A DNA stretch of 64,000 bases, taken from positions 7,068,001-7,132,000 of the forward strand of contig JAGMUV010000001.1 in NCBI GenBank assembly GCA_020744425.1, in the 5' to 3' direction. This document shows, piece after piece, positions 42,356 through 54,718 of the stretch. The notes below the pieces were generated by a model. That model did not search any database and had not been told where the DNA came from. It saw nothing but the letters and a program-made list of their open reading frames with translations. Positions within the stretch are counted from its first letter, which is position 1, and each line of letters begins with the position of its first letter. The position numbers were made by a program, and so were the translations under genes. This DNA is from Dactylonectria macrodidyma. Taxonomy: Eukaryota > Ascomycota > Sordariomycetes > Hypocreales > Nectriaceae.

Positions 42356-43350
42356 GGAAACCTTTGGAGATTACCTTGGGTCTGTCAAGTCTCGCCGGAA
42401 TTATTATGTTAAATACAAAAGTGAGATTATAATAGGTATTACTGAATATTCACATCGCTCTTGTTAATCACGTTTGGATACATAGCTTTAACTAAAAACT
42501 ATGAGAATATCCTGCTAGTAGAATAAACAGCACTGCTTTAAGCTAACTGCTTTTATCAACCCCACTCTTAATTTAATATGTAAATGGAGTATTATAAAAG
42601 GCGATGTGATTGTCTTCGTTTTATTTTCTCTAGCGGCCAAAATTCAGTTTTATATATAAAGTCTTTATTAATAGTATGAGACTTTGTTAATCACGTAGTC
42701 ATGTACCATGAAGCCCCCTGTTATGGATAGGTCGGGACCAGGTTCCCACTAGCAGAAATGACAAGCCCATAGTCAAATCTTCCACTCTGGAAGTTAGATC
42801 AGACAATGAAGACTTTACACATAACATACAGAACCAGATCACTAAGTACCAATTACTAAGGTGAAGGAACTGTAACAGTGTAAAACACGACGACAGGCAT
42901 ATCCGACGGTATAGCTGTTGATAACGACATCCCTCAAGTCAGACACTGAGAGAACCATAACACCCCCTGTAGGCTTGTTTATATGTGAATTTTTTAGTTA
43001 GCCCTACTCCGTTTCTGAATATCTTCGCCCTATCAACCAATTTGGGGACGAAACTCAAATATCAAAGCCCATTTCCATTTCTAGAGCTGAGCTCTTACCT
43101 CTCTCTAAGCTGAGTCGGCGCTGCATGGGGAGATCTCCGAAGCGCCTAGGAGCTCATGTTCTCGCTCCTTTCTATGGGAAAGGTAGGATGACTAGACAGT
43201 AACACTATCATGGGTTGCTTTTTGGTCAAGGTTTGTTGATGCAGAATGCCGTGCACAATATCTAATGGTTCTTCCGTGGAACAGGCCGTGTTTGTGGCAG
43301 AACGTCAGAAGGAGAGCCTTGCGCAATATGTGCATTGTTCCCGTAGTCTA
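42356..43350. other. AT-rich intergenic, no gene recognised
   Basis: About 1 kb, strongly AT-rich to 42700, then mixed. ATTAATCACGT-like words occur twice (about 42466 and 42692). No open frame of interest. Confidence 0.45.
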
Positions 43351-45309
43351 TTATACAAGTACAATATCATGAAAATGTTCTTCGTGATACTTGCCCCAAA
43401 CCATCTGCCTGTGCTCCGATTCCAGCCCGGGTACATCAGCAATACCGACCAGGTGGTACACTCTGTCCTGCGGCGACAACGACCACCTTGCCCACATCGA
43501 CTTCCCCGTCGAACATTCTCGATGAAGCACGAACGGGTAGCGCCCGCCAGCAAGCTGCCATACTCTGTCGCCCAGACGAACATGGCCCTTACATAGGCCA
43601 AGTAGGCCGCACGACGTACGAAACAGAACAGCGCCATCGTATACGTCTACAAGCTGGCTACGGCGCGGCTCCTTGGTCGTCCCGTTGGAGGACGGACTTG
43701 TCGGACCGTCGTGCATTTTTCCTATGTACTTCAGCGCTGGCGTCAATTGCTCTAGGGCCATGAGGTAACCGCCAGGAGGCATCTGCTCAGCGGATTGACT
43801 CTCCTCTAGTCCGAAAGCAACGGCAGTCCACTCCGACAGACAGGCCGCCCGCAACAGGTCGCCACCTGGTGTTTCCGTACGAGGGGTTGGCATTCTGGTG
43901 TACACCTCAGCAACCTCGGCGAGATATTTGGCCTTCAGTGGTAGTCGTCCGGGCTCATGCTTCTCTGGCATGGCCATCTCTGCGTTTAGGACAGATTTTG
44001 AAGAGCCCCTTCCCATTTGTTGTTCCCGTAGTTTCTTCTGGAGCTTCGAAAAGTCCGGAATGTTCATTTTAGTGTCGCTAGAAACGTGACGCCATACGCT
44101 AGGTTGCCAGTCAGTACCGATAGCGGCAGGATCGCGTAGGTCAGGTACCCATGACGGCAGATCGTTGGGTTGGCCATTAGGTCGGACAATGATTTCGAGG
44201 GGCAAGAGTGACTTGGTTGACCAAATCAAGCAACAAGTCGCGTCTTCGAAAATTTGTGCGACGGGTTTGTTGTAGTCGACCTCGGGTAGAGTAGCCTCCT
44301 TTGGGAGAATGGATTGGAGGAGGCCGCACATGCCATAAACTTTGTCCCGAGAGTCGGTTGCGTCGCTCAGGCCGGCGAGTTGCCAGAACATGGCCAGTAG
44401 TTCGGTACTATCGGTCTCTGCGGAGCGTTTGCGGCGCCGTATATCGGCTAAGCCTATCGTCCCCTTCGAGGCCTGTGGATGAAGTGTTTCTAGCGCACGA
44501 TTTCTCATTTGAAAGCGTTGCAGTTCTGAGGATTCCGAATGGGCGAAGGTCTCGGCAACAATAACGTAACTGTAAAGCATCGCGGTCGGGCACTCAGTAT
44601 AGCCGATTTGGAAGACGGCTGAGGAAGCCAGTAGAAGCTCCTGTATCGTCCAGATACGCGTAAACCAAACGTTGGAGCAGATGCGCCGCGCGATTTCAAT
44701 CTCTTCTTCCGCTGGCCACGATGGATAAGCTTCCCACCGCCAGATGGAACGGACTCATCACCACTCACATATGACTTTTGAAATCCATTTTCTGGTACGC
44801 TGACCCGGAATTATCTCCTCTGTGGCCAACCCTCTGACGTGGTAGAGTCGGCCGCCAATACGAGCATGGCGAAGTAGGTCCTCGTCCTCGGGGTGGCCCG
44901 GCCCAAGCCAGATGATGACCGTCTTCGCCATGGCATAGATCTCGCCCATCAACGGAACTTGGCCATTCTTTTCCTCGAGAGATTGCTGATCGATGCAGAT
45001 AGCGTCTATCCAGAGCACTCGGCGCGTGAACCTATGGCGAAGATGCCGTAGGGCAGACTCGCAATTGGGTGTGATGAAAAGTGTCTGCTTGTCGCAGCTG
45101 ATGGGAACCGTTCCATGTTTGGCGCCCCAGACATATGAAAGAGCTTCGTAGCTGTGGTTCGCCTTAGGATCTTTCAGTTCATCGAGAGACACTTGATGCA
45201 GGCGAACTTCGAGTCGTTTCGTTCTCGAGGGGGATGGGTAAAGTGTCAATAGCCTGATGAAGCGGGGTTTCGTGAATGGCCGGTAGTCGAGCTTCTCCGT
45301 GGGAGCCAT
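43351..45309 (-). CDS. HET-domain protein, two exons
   Basis: Exons 45309-44769 and 44711-43351, with a 57-nt intron (GTGAGT to GCCAG), give 633 aa. Without splicing two TGA codons interrupt the frame; splicing gives SEEEIEIARRICSNVWFTRIWTIQELLLA in frame. HET signatures: YEALSYVWG at 54-62, LWIDAICIDQ at 99-108, VIIWLG, then WTIQE and SRDKVYGMCGLL. The start MAPTEKLDYRPF is chosen because homology begins there; an in-frame ATG 80 codons upstream at 45549 would add an unrelated Cys-containing stretch. This is a presumed allorecognition/cell-death factor. It lies 365 bp downstream of, and in the same direction as, the aldehyde dehydrogenase, with no sign of shared function. Confidence 0.85.
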
Positions 45310-45673
45310 CGAATCGCCTTGGGTTGAAGGTCGATATGAATGGGAGAGATTTAGAAATTCATGCCGAAAAGCATAATCCAAGGTTTTAGTGCATGGCTCA
45401 AAAACCCCTGTACTATGTAGGCATACGCTGTGGCTTGTGACACCTGAAGCGGCGAGGCATTCTGCAAGGCACAAGGCACACTGCCGGGGTTTGTCCACTT
45501 CCCTTGGGAAATGCAGGTATACCCGAACAAATATCTGGTGACTTATCATTAAGTTATATTCTCAATCAACCTAAACCGCCGTCAAACTCTAAGGCTGTAG
45601 GAGCTTGATGAATCGCTGAGCCGATTGTGTGCCAGCGGGCGAAGCGGCCGCAACAACAACAATCCGCGCTAGG

Positions 45674-47378
45674 TCACTGAATGAATGAATGAGACTTATT
45701 CCGCCCGTCCAACCCGGGCCGCATCACAATACCTCCAAAAGTAATTGTTTTAAGTGTTAAAAAGTCCTCAATACCATATTTACTACCCTCCCTTCCAAAC
45801 CCACTGTGCTTAATACCGCCAAATGGCGTTGCAACATCGCTAATTATCCCTGAAAATACAAGTTAAACGCGGTTCATAAAGGTGTTGCTTGGTAATAGAA
45901 CATACCCGTATTGATTCCAACCATTCCAGCCTCAAGCTTTTCTGCTACTCTCCAGCATCTTTTCACATCGTTGCTGTAAAAGTATGCCGCGAGACCGACT
46001 TCCGCGCGGTTGGCGAGATCGACGACTTCGTCTTCAGAAGAGAACTTGACAAAGCCAGCCAAAGGACCGAAAGTCTCGTCCTTAGTAAATAACATTTCCG
46101 GCGTGGCATTGAGAACAACAGTAGGTTCAAAAAATGCCGGCCCAAGATGAGGCATCTTTTGGCCACCGATCGCAATGTGACCGCCCTTCGCTTTGGCATC
46201 TTGGACATGCCCAACGACCTTGTGAACCGCACGCTCGTGGATGAGAGGCCCGTGTGTGACACCGTCTTTGAATCCGTGACCCATACAGAACTTCCTGACC
46301 TTTCCTATGAATCGTTCTGAGAACTGCTGGTACACATTCTCATGGATAAAAAAGGTATTTGCGCAAACACAAGTTTGACCTGATCCTCGGAACTTGCAGG
46401 TAATAGCACCTTCAACTGCATCGTCGATGTCAGCATCGTCAAAAACAATGAAAGGCGCGAGTCCGCCAAGTTCCATTGACAGCCTTTTCAACGTAGCCGA
46501 AGACTGCCTCATGAGAAGCTTCCCGACGGGCGTGGAGCCAGTGAAGGATATCTTGCGAATAATCGAACTCTCGGTGATGGCAGTTCCGACCTCAACTGTG
46601 TTTTCGAGGGCTGTGATGACATTGAATACACCTTTAGGAATACCCGCTTTGGCGCCTAGGTGGGCTAGGGCCAAGGCAGTCAAAGGCGTCTCTCCAGGGG
46701 CTTTAAGAACGACTGTGCAACCAGCTGCCAGGGCTGGTCCGGTTTTTCTGGTCACCATAGCGAGAGGGAAGTTCCATGGAGTGATGAAACCGCAGACCCC
46801 GATGGGATCCCTCTTTACTACAGCTCTATTGGACATGTTACCGGGCTGGATAAAGTCTCCAGTCACCCGGATAGCTTCACCTGCGAACCAATCGAGAAAT
46901 GCTGCAGCGTAAAGAACTTCTCCTCGTGCCTCGGCCAGTGGTTTTCCGTTCTCCCAAGTTACGAGCTTGGCTAGGTCTTCCTGGCTTCGGCGCATCAAAT
47001 GCGCCCATTCTGTCAGGATGGCTGCTCGGTCTTTTGCGGGTACATGTCTAAACGTGGCCTGAGCCGTTGACGCGGCGTAGATGGCCTTTTCGACGTCGGA
47101 ACAGGTCATCTCAGGACATGACCCAATGGTCCAGCCGGTGGCAGGGTCTGATTTTGGTCAGTTGTTGCTACCTTGCTTGCTCATTGACTCAGCTCAGACC
47201 TTGTACGTTGAACGTAGCTTTAGAATTTCCAGTTGTCCATTCTCCGTCGATATATCCCTTATGGTGTAACAACGACGGATCGTCGAACTATTTCATGTTA
47301 AAATCTGATGCAATCTGCCATGTAAATATCACAGAATGGCCCAAGCCTTCATACCTTTGGAGTTAAGTCAGCTGCCAT
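45674..47378 (-). CDS. Succinate-semialdehyde dehydrogenase (NAD(P)+), four exons
   Basis: Exons: 47378-47355, 47287-47200, about 47159 down to about 45905, and about 45863-45674. The 8-codon first exon (MAADLTPK) joins to [17 protein letters not shown], then [15 protein letters not shown], and the last intron restores [33 protein letters not shown]. About 500 aa, the normal aldehyde dehydrogenase length. Visible: PWNFP at 161-165, FTGSTPVGK at 239-247, general base Glu263 (MELGG) and nucleophile Cys297 (GQTC). The NTG and GREGSKYG signatures favour the succinate-semialdehyde (GABA shunt) clade, which oxidises succinate semialdehyde to succinate. No mitochondrial presequence is evident. It is divergent from the FAD oxidoreductase at 48128, suggesting joint regulation in amine catabolism. 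Confidence 0.9.
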
Positions 47379-48127
47379 CTTGAGGGTTCAGACTGATCTA
47401 TACTATGGGTGGTCAGTGTGTGGTGCAACGGAAATGGATTTGGTGCTTTTATTCACGGTTCGTGACAGGAGAACGTTATAAAGATATGATTTTGCAGAAA
47501 ATGCTCGTCTCTAGTTGCCTAAAGGAGCATTCCAAGGTGGCATTGAGATAAAGAACGACAGCAGCGCAGTCCACACTGAGGTTAGATAGTTAAGAGCACT
47601 AGCTGATCATTCTGTTACCCAATAAGGAGGGCCGATCGGGGATAGAGAGATACTATGACGGGTTACTTGGATGGAGAATGGACAACGACACCGGAAGGTT
47701 AGCCAATCAGCCCCAGGCAGTTCGTCTGTCACGCCTACACCCCGCTATATGCATTCGCCATTGAAGCTTACCAAGTCATATTCCAGGTCTTGTCCAATCA
47801 CAAGGCTTTCGCGATGCATTACCGCTTTTATCAAAACTAGGCCCTCGTTCGGTGCCGACGGCGCCACGGTCGGAGCTGTCAACTCACTGGAAGCTACGTC
47901 AATGGTATCCTGGGACACGGCAAAAATGTGGGTTGGAATGGTCCCCTGTCGACAGCAAGCCGCCATGACTTGCCCAACAGGGACGGCTAAATGGGAGCGT
48001 CAACGCCAGGGGGTAGTGGTACATAAGCCACTGGTCTACCATGTACCTGCCAGGACTGTTGACCTAGGACAGACTGGATATCAACCCTCAACCAACTATT
48101 TCAGTTCGAGCTTGCTGTAGTATACCC
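47379..48127. promoter_or_regulatory. Divergent promoter, SSADH / FAD oxidoreductase
   Basis: 749 bp between two divergent cluster-2 starts. An open frame at 47671-48120 shows no domain. The cluster-1 motif is absent. No operator was recognised. Confidence 0.5.
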
Positions 48128-49492
48128 ATGGCGGATTCTCCTGACGGCATTTACGAAAAGGGTGTGGTTGACCCCGGCTTCCCTGTCAAGAACTCAACTC
48201 AGCCATTCTGGCTCACGGAGCCTTGCAAGATCAGTAAGCTGCAATCGCCATGGCCAGAAAAGACTGTCGACATTGCAGTCGTTGGCTCAGGCATGACAGC
48301 CGCCAGTCTTGTCAACAGCCTCTACAGTAAGCAACCCAATCTCGAAATTACCATCCTTGAGGCCCGCGACCTGTGCTCTGGAGCCACAGGCCGCAATGGA
48401 GGTCATATCAAGGCAATGAGCCCCGGCTCGTGGTTTGAAAGAAAAGAAAAGTTCGGGATCCAAGAAGCCGTACGCATTATGGAGTATGAGCACAGCCATT
48501 TAAAGGAGATGGCGGCTTGTATCAGAGATAACAACATTCACTGCGATCTGGACGAAGTAGAGGGCTTGGATGTGTACTACGACGAAAAAGTATTTCGGCG
48601 CGCATGCGACGCCGTTGACGATATGCGGCAACAGGCACCCGCGCTTGGCGCTATCTACAACATCTACACGGCAAGAGAGGAACTCAAAGAACGAAACATC
48701 TCCCCAGCCTGCTTTGGCGCCATTGGTATGCCTGCGGCTTCCATGTGGCCTTACAAGATGGTTACGTCGCTTCTCGAAAAAATGGTCCAGCAACAAGGGC
48801 TCTCGATCCAAACCAACACCCTCGTTACGGCCGTGTATGATGACGACAATAAAGATTTCGCTGTTGTTAGGACGGACCGCGGTGATATCCGAGCAAAGCA
48901 CGTTGTGCACGCTACAAATGCTTGGGTCAGTCGACTGATCCCGGAACTGCGCCAATTCGTGTCTCCCGTTCGGGCGAATGTCCAACGCCAAGTCCCTCAG
49001 ATGCATGAGTCTGAGAAATCCAAGCGTCGCTTCAGGAACTCATGGTGGTCTCGGTACGGCGAACATGACTATGAGTATATGGTTCAACGGCCAGATGGGG
49101 CATACGTTCTTGGGAGGGCTAGCACAGGGCGCAGAGCTACTGCAGATGACAGCACCATGGATTTCTTGGCTCATGCTCATCTTCAGGGAGTCACTCCTCG
49201 AGTGTTTGAATTTGGGGCCAAGGATGTCAAGGTAACTCATTCTTGGAGTGGATCTGTAGCCTTCACGATAGATGGAAATCCCTTTGTTGGCCGACTGCCA
49301 TTTGCAGGGCGTCAGCATCAATGGATCTGCGCGGCGTACTCGGGTATTGGTATGGTCAGGGCATTCAAGTCGGGTCAACTGTTGGCGCTGATGTTGCTTG
49401 GGGAGGAGGTTCCTTCTGCGTATCCTCGGTCCATTCTGCTTACAGATATGCGAGTGCGAGGTTGGACACAGGGGATTCCCAGCAAGCTATAG
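48128..49492 (+). CDS. FAD-dependent amine/amino-acid oxidoreductase (DAO family)
   Basis: Single exon, 454 aa, a typical length for fungal DAO-family oxidases related to gamma-glutamylputrescine oxidase and N-methylamino-acid oxidases. Visible: dinucleotide fold VAVVGSGMTAASLV near 49-62, ILEARDLCSGATGRNGGH with the flavin-contact GATGRNGG, an AKHVVHATNAW block and the C-terminal FAD-closing segment ICAAYSGIGMVRAFKSGQ. It would oxidise a C-N bond of a small amine, giving an imine/aldehyde and hydrogen peroxide. The C-terminal SKL is a classic PTS1 peroxisomal signal, fitting a peroxide-forming oxidase. It is divergent from SSADH, which could take up the aldehyde product. The substrate is not deducible; a methylated or primary omega-amino acid is the best guess from context. 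Confidence 0.87.
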   Translation: MADSPDGIYEKGVVDPGFPVKNSTQPFWLTEPCKISKLQSPWPEKTVDIAVVGSGMTAASLVNSLYSKQPNLEITILEARDLCSGATGRNGGHIKAMSPGSWFERKEKFGIQEAVRIMEYEHSHLKEMAACIRDNNIHCDLDEVEGLDVYYDEKVFRRACDAVDDMRQQAPALGAIYNIYTAREELKERNISPACFGAIGMPAASMWPYKMVTSLLEKMVQQQGLSIQTNTLVTAVYDDDNKDFAVVRTDRGDIRAKHVVHATNAWVSRLIPELRQFVSPVRANVQRQVPQMHESEKSKRRFRNSWWSRYGEHDYEYMVQRPDGAYVLGRASTGRRATADDSTMDFLAHAHLQGVTPRVFEFGAKDVKVTHSWSGSVAFTIDGNPFVGRLPFAGRQHQWICAAYSGIGMVRAFKSGQLLALMLLGEEVPSAYPRSILLTDMRVRGWTQGIPSKL

Positions 49493-51227
49493 GCTAATCT
49501 CTGGACTCTACCGAGGGCGCTTGGATGAAAGTTTGACCTCTATGCACCCACTTCAAGAAAACCAGTTACTGTATTATGTTTGCAGTAGAAGATGACCCAT
49601 CCAACAAGAATAACTACTAGAAATTGTGAAATAAGGTGGCAATATATCGCTATGGACAAGGACTGTCTACTCCGCCGTACTTCCCGCCTTGTAATAAAGC
49701 CAAGAGTGCAGGCGAATATTAGTGGTGAGTGGTCTATCAGAGCAGCAAACATGTTTCGAAAGGTGTTGTAGGTCGGTGTGACGTGTCGTTTCGCTTGTCT
49801 GGGCAAGACAGTGACCTTTGCGGGGGTTCCCGGGACTGGTGGTACTCAGTCTGACGTTCAGCCTGGCCACTAGAGCGAGGCCGACACTGATCTCCATTCC
49901 TTTGCCCCTGATCATTAGAAACCAAGAGTACTTACAGAAACTATCATCAGAGTGGCCCACTAACGCTGCTCTCCGTTACAAGCTGCCTTGTTGTGTATGG
50001 TATCGTGTCTGAGTGCATCTTCGGATTCGCGTTGTCTAGCCTAATCCCAAAAGTCGCAGCGACAGTTCTAAAGGAAGATCTGCCCGTCTAAGCCAAAAAG
50101 GGAAGTTTATTACGAAACCAGACCATGCACCTTGAGAACTGACTGGCTGGTTCTGTCGGAGAGCTAGCATGGCATAAGAGCCTATCCCTTCTCGCTAGCT
50201 AATCCTTGTAAATGCCAAAGCCTGCAAGCAATGCCAGGGTTTTGCTTCGCGGGCCTCCTCCCATAGTCAGCAACATGAAGGAAATTTCATGGAGCCTGGG
50301 ATACGAAAGGATCGCCCTGTCAGCGAGTTGGAGGATCAAACATTTGCTTTCTACACTAAAAGCCTGAGCGGGATTATGATGTACCAAGAGGGGAAAAGGG
50401 GGTGTGGAGTAGTTGTATTCGCCGCGACGGGATTCTGCAGATCAGGCAAGACAAAAAAAAAGACTGCGACTCTCACAATGCGCATCCGAGGTACATGATC
50501 CTGACCGGGTGTGACAGGGTTGGTCTTGAGGATGGATCTATTACCCACGATAATCACGCTAGTGCATGGTCTCGCTACTAACATCCTCAACTTGGCTCTT
50601 AAAACTTGAATTCCAAAGGGATAAATGAATCCTCTATGAAAAGATGGAACTGTACTAGACAAGAGCGGCCAATCGGCAGCGTGTGTCGTGATGTGTTTCC
50701 TTTCTGGTGCTAGGGTGGTTCTAGGGCTTGGCGAGGGCCTTCGAGCATCAACATAGGCGAGGCAACTGACGACCGGTGTCGGCATATCCCGGGCCAATAA
50801 AGTGCAGCTTGATCTTGGCTTATGTATCTTCTATTGGATGCTTTGTCCGTGTACGTCGATTCACGGCGGAGTGTTCCCGTGCATTTTGGTGGACGCTGCT
50901 AGATAAAGAAATGCTCCATGGTGAGTCCAGCAACTCCTCAATCAATAGAGCCAACCAGAGGAGGTCACAAGCCATAGCGCTCATTTAGTGGTATTGATCC
51001 AGAAACGATTATTTATCAAGACCAAGGCCACACGGGACACTAAAAGATTGGTAATTTTGTCCTTGTTCTCGTTTCGTGCTCTGTGCTTCAAATTGATCCT
51101 GTTGGTCTCAATTTGGCTATCTCTTAAGAGAGCGCTAACTTGTATTTTTCTTGCGGCTTTTTGTATTCTTCTCTTTGTTGACGCCCAACTACTTCCGCTT
51201 ATCCAGTTCGATCCAATTTGGGGCACC
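49493..51227. other. Intergenic, no supported gene
   Basis: 1.7 kb. Minus-strand frames at 49540-49806 and 50351-50797 and plus-strand frames show no domains. The sequence just before the SDR start is T-rich and open in frame with it, but reads as a 5' leader rather than protein. Confidence 0.45.
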
Positions 51228-52110
51228 ATGTCGATGACCTACGAAGAATGTCACGCTGCCCGGCCAAGTCAGCCGGTGCCCGACATACCGACCAACGTCA
51301 TGGAGCAGTTCAAGATGAATGGAAAGGTATGCATCGTCACGGGAGGTAGCCGCCGTATCGGAGCCGCCGTCACAGAAGGACTTGCCGAGGCTGGCGCACA
51401 CGTCGTCATGACGTACTCTTCTGAGAACCCATCAATGACACAGAAGGCTGCAGACCTGGCAAATCGCTACAACGTCAAATCTCTGAGCCTGCGGTGCGAT
51501 GTAACGGATGGGCCCAAGGTGGAGCAGCTAGTATCCCGTGTCTACAACGAGTTCGGCAGCATCGACGTTTTCATAGCAAACGCTGGAATTTGCATTCCGA
51601 AGCCGATTCTGGAACAATCACTCGAGGAGTATCACGCCCAGATGAACGTCAATATTCACGGTGTCGTTCATTGTGCCAAGTCTGTAGGTCCAGTTTTCAG
51701 GGAGCAAGGCTTCGGCAATTTTATCATCACGACCAGCATCAGTGGCCGGGTCGTTACGATTCCAATCGACCATACAACGTACAATACTTCTAAGGCTGCC
51801 GCAATACATTTTGGAAGAAGCTTGGCTCGTGAATGGCGCGGATTCGCCCGGGTCAACATGGTGTCTCCGGGCTGGATCGACACGGAGATGAGTGACGACG
51901 CACCATCCATCAACGAAGCACGGCGCATGGCTATCATGGGGCGACTAGGTATTCTATAAACCATTGACATGTATGACTGTACTGTGCTAACTGGCTTACG
52001 TAGGACATGTCAATGAATTGAAAGCGGCTTATCTATATCTTGCAAGTTCCGCAAGCTCTTTTGTCACAGGCTCTGAGATTACAGTCGACGGTGGATATAC
52101 TTTGCCTTGA
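51228..52110 (+). CDS. Short-chain dehydrogenase/reductase (classical SDR), two exons
   Basis: Exons 51228-51948 and 52004-52110, with a 55-nt intron, give 275 aa, the usual classical SDR length. The start [10 protein letters not shown] is chosen because the upstream open frame has only hydrophobic non-homologous sequence. Motifs: TGGSRRIG at 38-45 (cofactor), NAG at 118-120, and the catalytic Ser172, Tyr185 and Lys189 (YNTSK). The spliced tail [34 protein letters not shown] is the standard SDR ending and confirms the intron. It resembles fungal sorbose/arabinitol-type reductases (NADP-dependent). The role in cluster 2 may be reduction or oxidation of a carbonyl intermediate; not determinable. 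Confidence 0.9.
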
Positions 52111-52938
52111 TCTTCGGCCGGCTCCTACACATGGGCCCTAGACTCAACTACAGTAAAATACGGGTCCAAAGGCTCTCATTAGACAGGAGGTAGAGACATG
52201 AAACACTCACGTACTTGACCACCAAGAAAGAAACGAAACGATGAAGAACTGCGGATGGCATCAGCATTTGAGCGGGTCTTCAGATGGATTTCAGTTGGGA
52301 CAGATGTTGAAATTCGAGTGAAAGCACGGTGATAGGGTCATCATGGCCTAGATCAGAGAGTGACACCTTTGTTGGTCGGGGGAAAAGGTTAAGGTGTCTG
52401 ATAAAGGGATTTGACTTGTTTCGCTCTGTAGTCTCTATGTACCTGCATTCAATCCGTCGATATTCCAGGTTCATAGGGGACGAATAGGGCAAAACAACTC
52501 TTCCAAGCACGAGACATGTCAAACAGTTTTCAGTCACGCACCAGGTATAAGAGGCATTACTCGCGGTTGAGGTTTGCCTGTATTATACGTATGACAGCCT
52601 TACAAGCAATCTTTTCAGTTTCACCAAAGAGGGTCTCGGCTTTTGACAACGTCTGATGGGTTGTGGCACAAGCCGTGAGTGGCAAGACGTTGACGACCTC
52701 GTACGAATTAACTCAGGTGAAAAAACGGAATGGTACGATAGCGGAAATAGCGCAGTATACACAAGCTAGCGCTTTAATAGGTCTAATGCTACAAAACCTA
52801 AGAACTTTACACACTGGAGATCCTGCCTGTATAAATCTTGCGAGCAGTGTCTCACGGCGGGTTAGGCTTAGATCCCCCTAGCGAAGTGTGAGTCCCTGCG
52901 AGCTGTTATTAGGAACCTGGGCTGTGATACTCCAGGAG
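52111..52938. other. Intergenic between convergent SDR and permease
   Basis: Short frames at 52280-52537 (minus) and 52663-52881 (plus) have no recognisable content. Nothing else seen. Confidence 0.5.
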
Positions 52939-54718
52939 TTACTCAAGCCCAGTTCGATCAACTGGCGGGCCCTGATAATTCCGATAGCCCCAGATCCAGT
53001 ACCATATTGTAGCAAGCAGGAAGAAGCTGAAAAACACGGCACTGGCATAATTGGCCGTTTCGGGAGTGACTGGGAGGTATGACGGCATGCAGAAAAGAGG
53101 GATAGCCAGACAAGACCAGCCTGAGAGTAGTTCGTTAAGACGTCCTAATGTAGGAGAGGCGGCCAACCAGGACTTACAGATAGCCACAACATTGCAGAAT
53201 CCTCCCCATCGACCAAGATAGAACTTTCCCCTTCTTACATCCTTACGGCCTCCTATGAAGGAGACCGCGATAGGGGTAGCATAGCTGAAAGTGAGAAAAA
53301 TTACGCCAGATGAGGAAAAGGAATTGAATGCGGTCGTCGACCCGAAATAGATTGCCCCGACGACAACTTGAACCGCCATGCTCAACATCATTGCGTTGAG
53401 GGGAACATGAAGAGATTTGTTGACTTTCTGCCACATATGGGAGCCGGGAATAGCGCCATCACGGGCGAAAGCCCAAGTGCATCGGGAAGCAGCAGTGGTG
53501 CAACCAATACCACAAATTATCGCAAGGACGATAAGAGGTATTAAACAACCAAAGGCAGCGCCTGCGCTCCCTACTGCCGATTTTACAATGACTGGTGTTG
53601 GCTGTTCAACGCTCAGCAGTTCCGGGAGGTCCGGTAAGACAAAGGCTAGAGAGATGAGGAACAGGAGTCCCGCTATCGTATTCAGAACGATAGTCCCAAC
53701 CATAGCTTTCGGGACCTGCGTGCTTGGAAACCTCACTTCTTCAGACATGCTGCGAGGTGTCAACATCTTGGTGAACGCGTCTATGAGAGTGAATACCCAC
53801 GAAATGATCATGCCGGTTGATGAGGTCGCGTATGCTGCATGGAGCAGACCGACGCAAAACGCCCAGCCTGAAGGCCAGCCTGATAGCGGTTCGAAGTCTC
53901 CAAAAACATAGCCAGCGGTATGTCTGCCATTTTTTGCCACCGTCAAAGTACAGACGACGATAGCAATCAGGCCAGCAAATGTCCAAAATATCGCGAATGT
54001 CTACAATTTGCATGTTAACATAATCGTATATTCGAGGCAAGTCAAAACTCACATCCAGCCATGGGAGCCATTGATTTCCCAAAGAAGAAACGGCGTTGCA
54101 AAACAAAGTAAGTGCGACAAAGACGAAGAAGATCTGGTAGGTCTCTGCTTGGAACACACCAACTCCAGGGGCTGACTCAAAGACATTCACACAACCGACA
54201 ATGAAGAGTGTTGTTCCAAAATTAACAGCCAGTGTAATGAGGATGTTCCCTATCACGTAGCACCAGCCGCAAACCCATGATGTAATCCTTCTCCATCGTG
54301 GCGGCGACAGCATGAATGTCTGGTGATACACCCCACCGGCAGTCGGGTACACGCTTGTAATCTCGGCTAGTGACACTGCCACGCAGAAAATGATGACCGA
54401 GACTGACAGCCAGCCCCAGATCATAGTTGCCGGGCCGCCATTGATGAGAGGATAGAACAGACTTGTCGCAAGGCCATATGGAATCGAGGCCAGGACAAAG
54501 GCCATGAAGGCAACCTGGAAAGTAGATCTGCTCCTCACCAGTTCCGAGTTGTAGGTCGTGACTTCAATAGACTGTCCCGCCTCAAAGTGCACGATCGTAT
54601 CAATTTCGCCAAGCGGGAGGTGTGTCTTACTCTTCACACGTCGTGCACCCTGCGACGGCTGGCATTGGTTGTTTTGGTAGCCTAGATCGGGCAGTCCATC
54701 GGTGGGAGGGGAAGCCAT
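52939..54718 (-). CDS. GABA/choline-type permease, APC superfamily, three exons
   Basis: Exons 54718-54053, 54000-53178 and 53120-52939, with introns of 52 and 57 nt, give 556 aa. The start MASPPTDGLPDLGYQ is the first Met before the homologous region; an in-frame ATG at 54895 would add 59 unrelated residues. About twelve hydrophobic segments are visible, with the conserved AFVLASIPYGLAT, SLAEITSVYPTAGGVYHQTFML, EEVRFPSTQVPKAMVGTI and LPVTPETANYAS blocks of fungal GABA/choline permeases (Uga4/Hnm1-like). It is a plasma-membrane importer. It is divergent from the Rieske oxygenase, which suggests it brings in that enzyme's substrate, a small charged amine or betaine (inference). Confidence 0.88.

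Noticed and set aside
44712..44768. Two adjacent TGA codons in the second HET gene
   Set aside because: A 57-nt GT-AG intron with consensus donor removes both and restores a HET-like reading, so the gene is not called broken.
45674..45910. Apparent C-terminal truncation of the aldehyde dehydrogenase
   Set aside because: A GTATGT...TTTCAG intron leads to the standard family C-terminus in frame; the gene is complete.
50351..50797. 148-codon minus-strand frame
   Set aside because: No recognisable domain and composition unlike the neighbouring genes; probably chance.
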